NCBI GenBank assembly: GCA_964511185.1
Contig: CAZEDU010000201.1
Coordinates: forward strand, 1-5,126
DNA from: CAZEDU01 sp964511185
GTDB taxonomy: Bacteria; Myxococcota; Myxococcia; Myxococcales; Myxococcaceae
Direction: 5' to 3'
DNA: 5,126 bases
The notes under the pieces were generated by a model. It saw only the letters and a list, made by a program, of their open reading frames with translations, did no database searches and was not told the origin of the DNA. Within the stretch, counting starts at the first letter, position 1. Each line of letters opens with the position of its first letter. Shown in pieces: positions 1-5,126 of the stretch. The translations under genes were made by a program, and so were the position numbers.

Positions 1-14
1 GGTGGCGTTGCCAG

Positions 15-442
15 TTAGCGCGGGGGCGCTTCGTTGAGCACGAGCCAGTAGAGCCCGAGCTGCCGCACCGCCTCGGTGAACTGCATGAAGTCGACCGGCT
101 TGCGCACGTAGCTGTTGGCGCCGAGCCGATAGCCCTCAATCAAGTCCCGGTCTTCGGTCGACGACGTCAGGATGACGATCGGCAGCATGCGGGTGCGCTG
201 ATCGGCCCGAAGCCGCTGCAGCACCTCGAGCCCATCCACCTTCGGCAACTTCAGATCGAGGAGGATGAGCTGGGGGTACGGCTGCGCGGCGCTGCCGGCC
301 TTGTCCGACAGGAGCAGCTCGAGCGCCGCGGCGCCGTCGCGTGCCACCACCACCTTGTTGAGGATGTTGTTTTTTTGGAGCGCCCGCAGGGTGAGCGCTT
401 CGTCGTCCGGGTTGTCTTCGATGAGGAGGATCACTTTTTCCT

Positions 443-446
<4 letters not shown>
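15..446 (-). CDS. Single-domain response regulator, CheY/Rcp1-like
   Basis: This 143-residue receiver domain has no DNA-binding or enzymatic output domain. It probably takes phosphate from the kinase encoded just upstream and acts by protein-protein contact or as a phosphate shuttle in the cytoplasm. Visible receiver residues are the acidic pair E10-D11 in LLIEDNPDD, phospho-acceptor D64 in LLDLKLPKVDG, T94 in ILTSS, and K116 in YVRKPVDF. The tail VRQLGLYWLVLNE is typical of the family related to cyanobacterial phytochrome regulator Rcp1. The start is a GTG whose first bases overlap the TGA stop of the kinase gene (GTGA), with GGAG 5 nt upstream. The same frame stays open far upstream inside the kinase gene, but the receiver fold begins at this GTG, so the longer version is not credible. 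The partner that reads out its phosphorylation is not visible here. Confidence 0.95.
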
Positions 447-2047
<1,601 letters not shown>

Positions 2048-2087
2048 TCCTGGAAAATCATGGCCCAAAGCGGGCGTCCGGCGAATG

Positions 2088-2115
2088 AAAAACGTCGCTA
2101 CGCCGGGCCGACGTT
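2088..2115 (-). terminator. Possible intrinsic terminator at the end of rlmN
   Basis: On the minus strand a perfect 7-bp stem (AACGTCG pairing with CGACGTT) encloses an 11-nt loop that contains the rlmN TAG stop. The distal arm runs into five T residues in total, two of them in the stem, followed by CATTC. The stem is short and the T tract modest, so termination could be partial. It is the best terminator-like structure in the window and would separate the metabolic/rlmN transcript from the kinase-regulator pair. Confidence 0.45.
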
Positions 2116-3087
2116 GGCGAGCTGACCGCAGGCGGCGGCGATGTCGCGTCCACGGTTCTTGCGGATGAACGCCGCGACCTCGCCCGCGGCCAGGATCTCA
2201 CGAAACGCCTCGGCGCGCCGCTCGGCGGTGCTCTGAAACCCCAGGCCCGGGTTCTCGTTGTACGGGATCAGGTTCACCTTCGCCGGGATGCCGCGGAGCA
2301 GCCCGACCAGCCGACGCGCGTCGTCGTCGGAGTCGTTCACGCCCTCCATCAGCACGTACTCGAAGGTGATCCGGCGGCCCTGGCGGAGCGGGAACTTCCG
2401 GCACGCCTCGAGCAGCGCGGCGATGTTCCACTTCTTGTTGACCGGCATCAGGCGGTTGCGCTGCTCGTCGTTGCTCGCGTTCAACGAGATGGCGAGCTTC
2501 ACGTCGGTCTCTTGGCCGAAGCGCTCGATCATCGGCACCAGCCCCACGGTCGAGACGGTGATGTGCCGGTGCGAGAAGTTGGGCCCGTCCTCGGACTCGA
2601 GGATGCGCAGCGCCGTCTTCAAGCTCTCGAAGTTGTGCAGCGGCTCGCCCATGCCCATGAAGACCAGGTTGGTGAGCGGCCGGTTGCCTTCAAACCCTTC
2701 GTTCTTGCGAATCTCGAGGTTCGCCGCGTGCACCTGCGCGACGATCTCCCCGGGCGTGAGGTTGCGCTGCAGGCCGAGCGTCGCGGTCATGCAGAAGGTG
2801 CACCCCACGGCGCAGCCGACCTGCGTCGACACGCAGAGCGTCTTGCGATCCTCCGACGGCTCCAGGTCCTTGGTCACCGCGGTGAGCGTCGCCCGCTCGG
2901 CGAGCCGCTTGCGCAGCTCCTTCGACAGATCGGTCATCTGCTCGAAGTCGGTGGCCCCGCGCTGGTGGATCCACCGGTAGATCTGCTTGGCGCGAAACGG
3001 CCTCTCGCCGAGCTCGGTGAGAAACGCGGTGAGCGCCGGCAGCTCCAGGCTGGTCAGGTCGGCGCGCTTGGGGTCGGGGGCGGACAT
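2098..3087 (-). CDS. rlmN: Dual-specificity rRNA/tRNA adenine-C2 methyltransferase RlmN (shortened linker)
   Basis: RlmN is a cytoplasmic radical-SAM enzyme that methylates C2 of A2503 in 23S rRNA and, in E. coli, A37 of some tRNAs. This affects translational fidelity and peptidyl-transferase antibiotics. In this 329-residue protein the 4Fe-4S cysteines are C92, C96 and C99 (VGCAVGCTFC). C85 (TLCVSTQ) matches E. coli C118, and C320 (AAACGQLA) matches the methyl-carrying C355. The SAM-contact motif MGMGEPL is at 144-150. The N-terminal accessory part (FRAKQIYRWIHQRG) is recognisable. Oddly, the usual segment of the form DGT-KW...VE-V-IP between that part and the core is absent, making the region about 23 residues shorter than in E. 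coli while the frame stays open. The ATG at 3087 has no good Shine-Dalgarno sequence, but no better start is visible. The gene follows the membrane-protein gene after 71 nt. Confidence 0.96.
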   Translation of the reverse strand: MSAPDPKRADLTSLELPALTAFLTELGERPFRAKQIYRWIHQRGATDFEQMTDLSKELRKRLAERATLTAVTKDLEPSEDRKTLCVSTQVGCAVGCTFCMTATLGLQRNLTPGEIVAQVHAANLEIRKNEGFEGNRPLTNLVFMGMGEPLHNFESLKTALRILESEDGPNFSHRHITVSTVGLVPMIERFGQETDVKLAISLNASNDEQRNRLMPVNKKWNIAALLEACRKFPLRQGRRITFEYVLMEGVNDSDDDARRLVGLLRGIPAKVNLIPYNENPGLGFQSTAERRAEAFREILAAGEVAAFIRKNRGRDIAAACGQLANVGPA

Positions 3088-3098
3088 CGGTCAAGAGA

Positions 3099-3159
3099 AC
3101 GGCTGAATGGCGCGCGAGCCTTCCCACAGCGCGCGAGGGGGTGTCAAAAACCCAGCCGT
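3099..3159 (-). repeat. Nested inverted and direct repeats in the rlmN leader
   Basis: This covers the 71-nt gap before rlmN. A perfect 7-bp inverted repeat (ACGGCTG at 3099-3105, CAGCCGT at 3153-3159) encloses a 9-bp direct repeat, GCGCGCGAG, at 3110-3118 and 3129-3137. Because GCGCGC is self-complementary, its two copies can also pair with each other, giving a nested stem. The base of the outer stem lies 11 nt before the rlmN ATG. It could be a weak terminator of the upstream genes, a leader structure affecting rlmN, or chance in GC-rich DNA. No proper T run follows it. Confidence 0.45.
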
Positions 3160-3701
3160 CAGAATCGAAGCGTCCAGGCGACTCCGTTGGCGGTCGGCTC
3201 GAGGTGGCCGCTGAACACGTCCCGGCCCTCGTCTTCGGCTCCGCCGATGGCCCAGATGAGCACCCCCACCCCGATGAGGCCCAAGCCGGCGCCCTGCACG
3301 ATGGCGTCGACGGTCATCCACCGCCGCATCGTGGCGCCCCGGGCGAAGAAGAACTCCTGCGTCGTCAAAGGGCCCGCAATCGGCACGTACGAGAGGAACG
3401 CCCAGAACGGATACGGCTGACCCGCGAGCGGCAGGTAGCCGCCGATGGTGAGGTAGAGCGTGCCGTTGAGCGCGACCGGCAGGTACGCGAGCCCGAACCC
3501 GATCAGCCCGGTGGTGATGGTGACCTCGGTGACGCGGCGAACCGCCGTCGGCGCCTCGGGCTCGATGCGCCGGTTTCCCCAGCCCGACTCCACCGACGGG
3601 CTCAGGGGGCTGCGAACCGGCGCGTCGCGCTCGCCCGTCTGCGCGCCCGCCACCGGGGCGGCGGCGAGCACGAGCAGCAGCACCAGCCGGCCCAACGCCA
3701 T
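3159..3701 (-). CDS. Hypothetical exported/membrane protein, 180 aa
   Basis: I do not recognise this family. Residues 1-20 look like a signal peptide (basic R5, hydrophobic LVLLLVLAAAPVAGA) with a plausible signal peptidase I cut after AGA at 18-20. A polar, proline-rich stretch follows (about 21-57). The rest has hydrophobic segments at about 60-90 (perhaps two short spans or a hairpin), 98-112 and 132-153. The end is short and polar, finishing in WTLRF. If the first segment is cleaved, this would be an inner-membrane protein with two to four spans. There is no catalytic motif. It starts with ATG only 3 nt after the ndk stop, so it is probably cotranscribed with sucCD-ndk, though it may be a lineage-specific passenger. 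The codon pattern and GC content look like those of its neighbours, so it is probably a real gene despite the lack of a known family. Confidence 0.8.
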   Translation of the reverse strand: MALGRLVLLLVLAAAPVAGAQTGERDAPVRSPLSPSVESGWGNRRIEPEAPTAVRRVTEVTITTGLIGFGLAYLPVALNGTLYLTIGGYLPLAGQPYPFWAFLSYVPIAGPLTTQEFFFARGATMRRWMTVDAIVQGAGLGLIGVGVLIWAIGGAEDEGRDVFSGHLEPTANGVAWTLRF

Positions 3702-3704
3702 GCG

Positions 3705-4142
<438 letters not shown>

Positions 4143-4148
4143 GTCGTT

Positions 4149-4155
4149 TCTCCTT
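4149..4155 (-). promoter_or_regulatory. Strong ribosome binding site of ndk
   Basis: The minus strand reads AAGGAGA here, with 7 nt between GGAG and the ATG of ndk. It is the best Shine-Dalgarno match in the window. This fits a highly expressed enzyme and fixes the ndk start. Confidence 0.8.
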
Positions 4156-4169
4156 GAGTGACTCGTCGG

Positions 4170-5054
<885 letters not shown>

Positions 5055-5063
5055 CGCGCTTGC

Positions 5064-5126
5064 CTACCCTCGCACCGCCTGAACCGCGCGCTCCGCGGCC
5101 TGGCGCAGGTTGTCCGCCGGAGTGAT
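5064..5126 (-). CDS. sucC: Succinyl-CoA synthetase beta subunit, C-terminal end only
   Basis: The last 20 codons and TAG stop of a gene enter from the right edge. The visible residues begin ITPADNLRQAAERA and end in AVRG, an alanine-rich amphipathic helix. This fits the C-terminal end of SucC, which typically closes with an Ala-rich helix. The identification rests mainly on position: sucC almost always directly precedes sucD, and the stop lies 9 nt before the sucD ATG. Too little is present to see any ATP-grasp domain motif. Confidence 0.82.
   Translation of the reverse strand: MTPADNLRQAAERAVQAVRG

Noticed and set aside
3..13. Small TGGC-GTT-GCCA hairpin just downstream of the response regulator stop
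   Set aside because: A 4-bp stem with a 3-nt loop cut close to the window edge, and no T run visible. It is too little to call a terminator.
3142..3147. Minus-strand TTGACA, a perfect -35 hexamer before rlmN
   Set aside because: At 16-18 nt downstream the sequence is GGGAAG/GGAAGG/GAAGGC, with no resemblance to a -10 element, so a promoter cannot be supported.

Overview
The window is a GC-rich stretch in which every supportable gene lies on the minus strand. It therefore reads from the right edge to the left: sucC (3' end only) > sucD > ndk > a small membrane protein > rlmN > a PAS histidine kinase > a stand-alone response regulator. The high GC content, the GTG start, and the resemblance of Ndk and the kinase/regulator pair to remembered Myxococcus proteins suggest a myxobacterium (Myxococcota). 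That assignment comes from recall, not from a database search.

Right part (about 3705-5126): core energy metabolism. SucC and SucD form succinyl-CoA synthetase, the substrate-level phosphorylation step of the TCA cycle. Ndk follows 27 nt after sucD and equilibrates nucleoside triphosphates. All visible active-site residues of SucD and Ndk are intact.

Middle (about 2098-3701): an unrecognised 180-residue protein with a signal peptide and membrane segments starts 3 nt after the ndk stop. After a 71-nt gap containing nested repeats comes rlmN, the radical-SAM methyltransferase for 23S rRNA A2503. All its catalytic cysteines are present, but it lacks about 23 residues just before the catalytic core compared with the E. 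coli protein. A hairpin followed by a T run straddles the rlmN stop codon and may be an intrinsic terminator.

Left part (15-2047 or 2068): a two-component pair. The first gene is a soluble kinase with two PAS domains, a phospho-acceptor histidine domain and an ATPase domain. The second is a single-domain CheY-like regulator of the Rcp1 type. The stop of the first and the GTG start of the second share bases, so the two are probably translationally coupled.

I found no RNA gene, mobile element, CRISPR array or clear novel system. This is mostly conserved chromosome. The points worth a second look are the shortened RlmN, the possible terminator between the metabolic and signalling genes, and the unidentified membrane protein.
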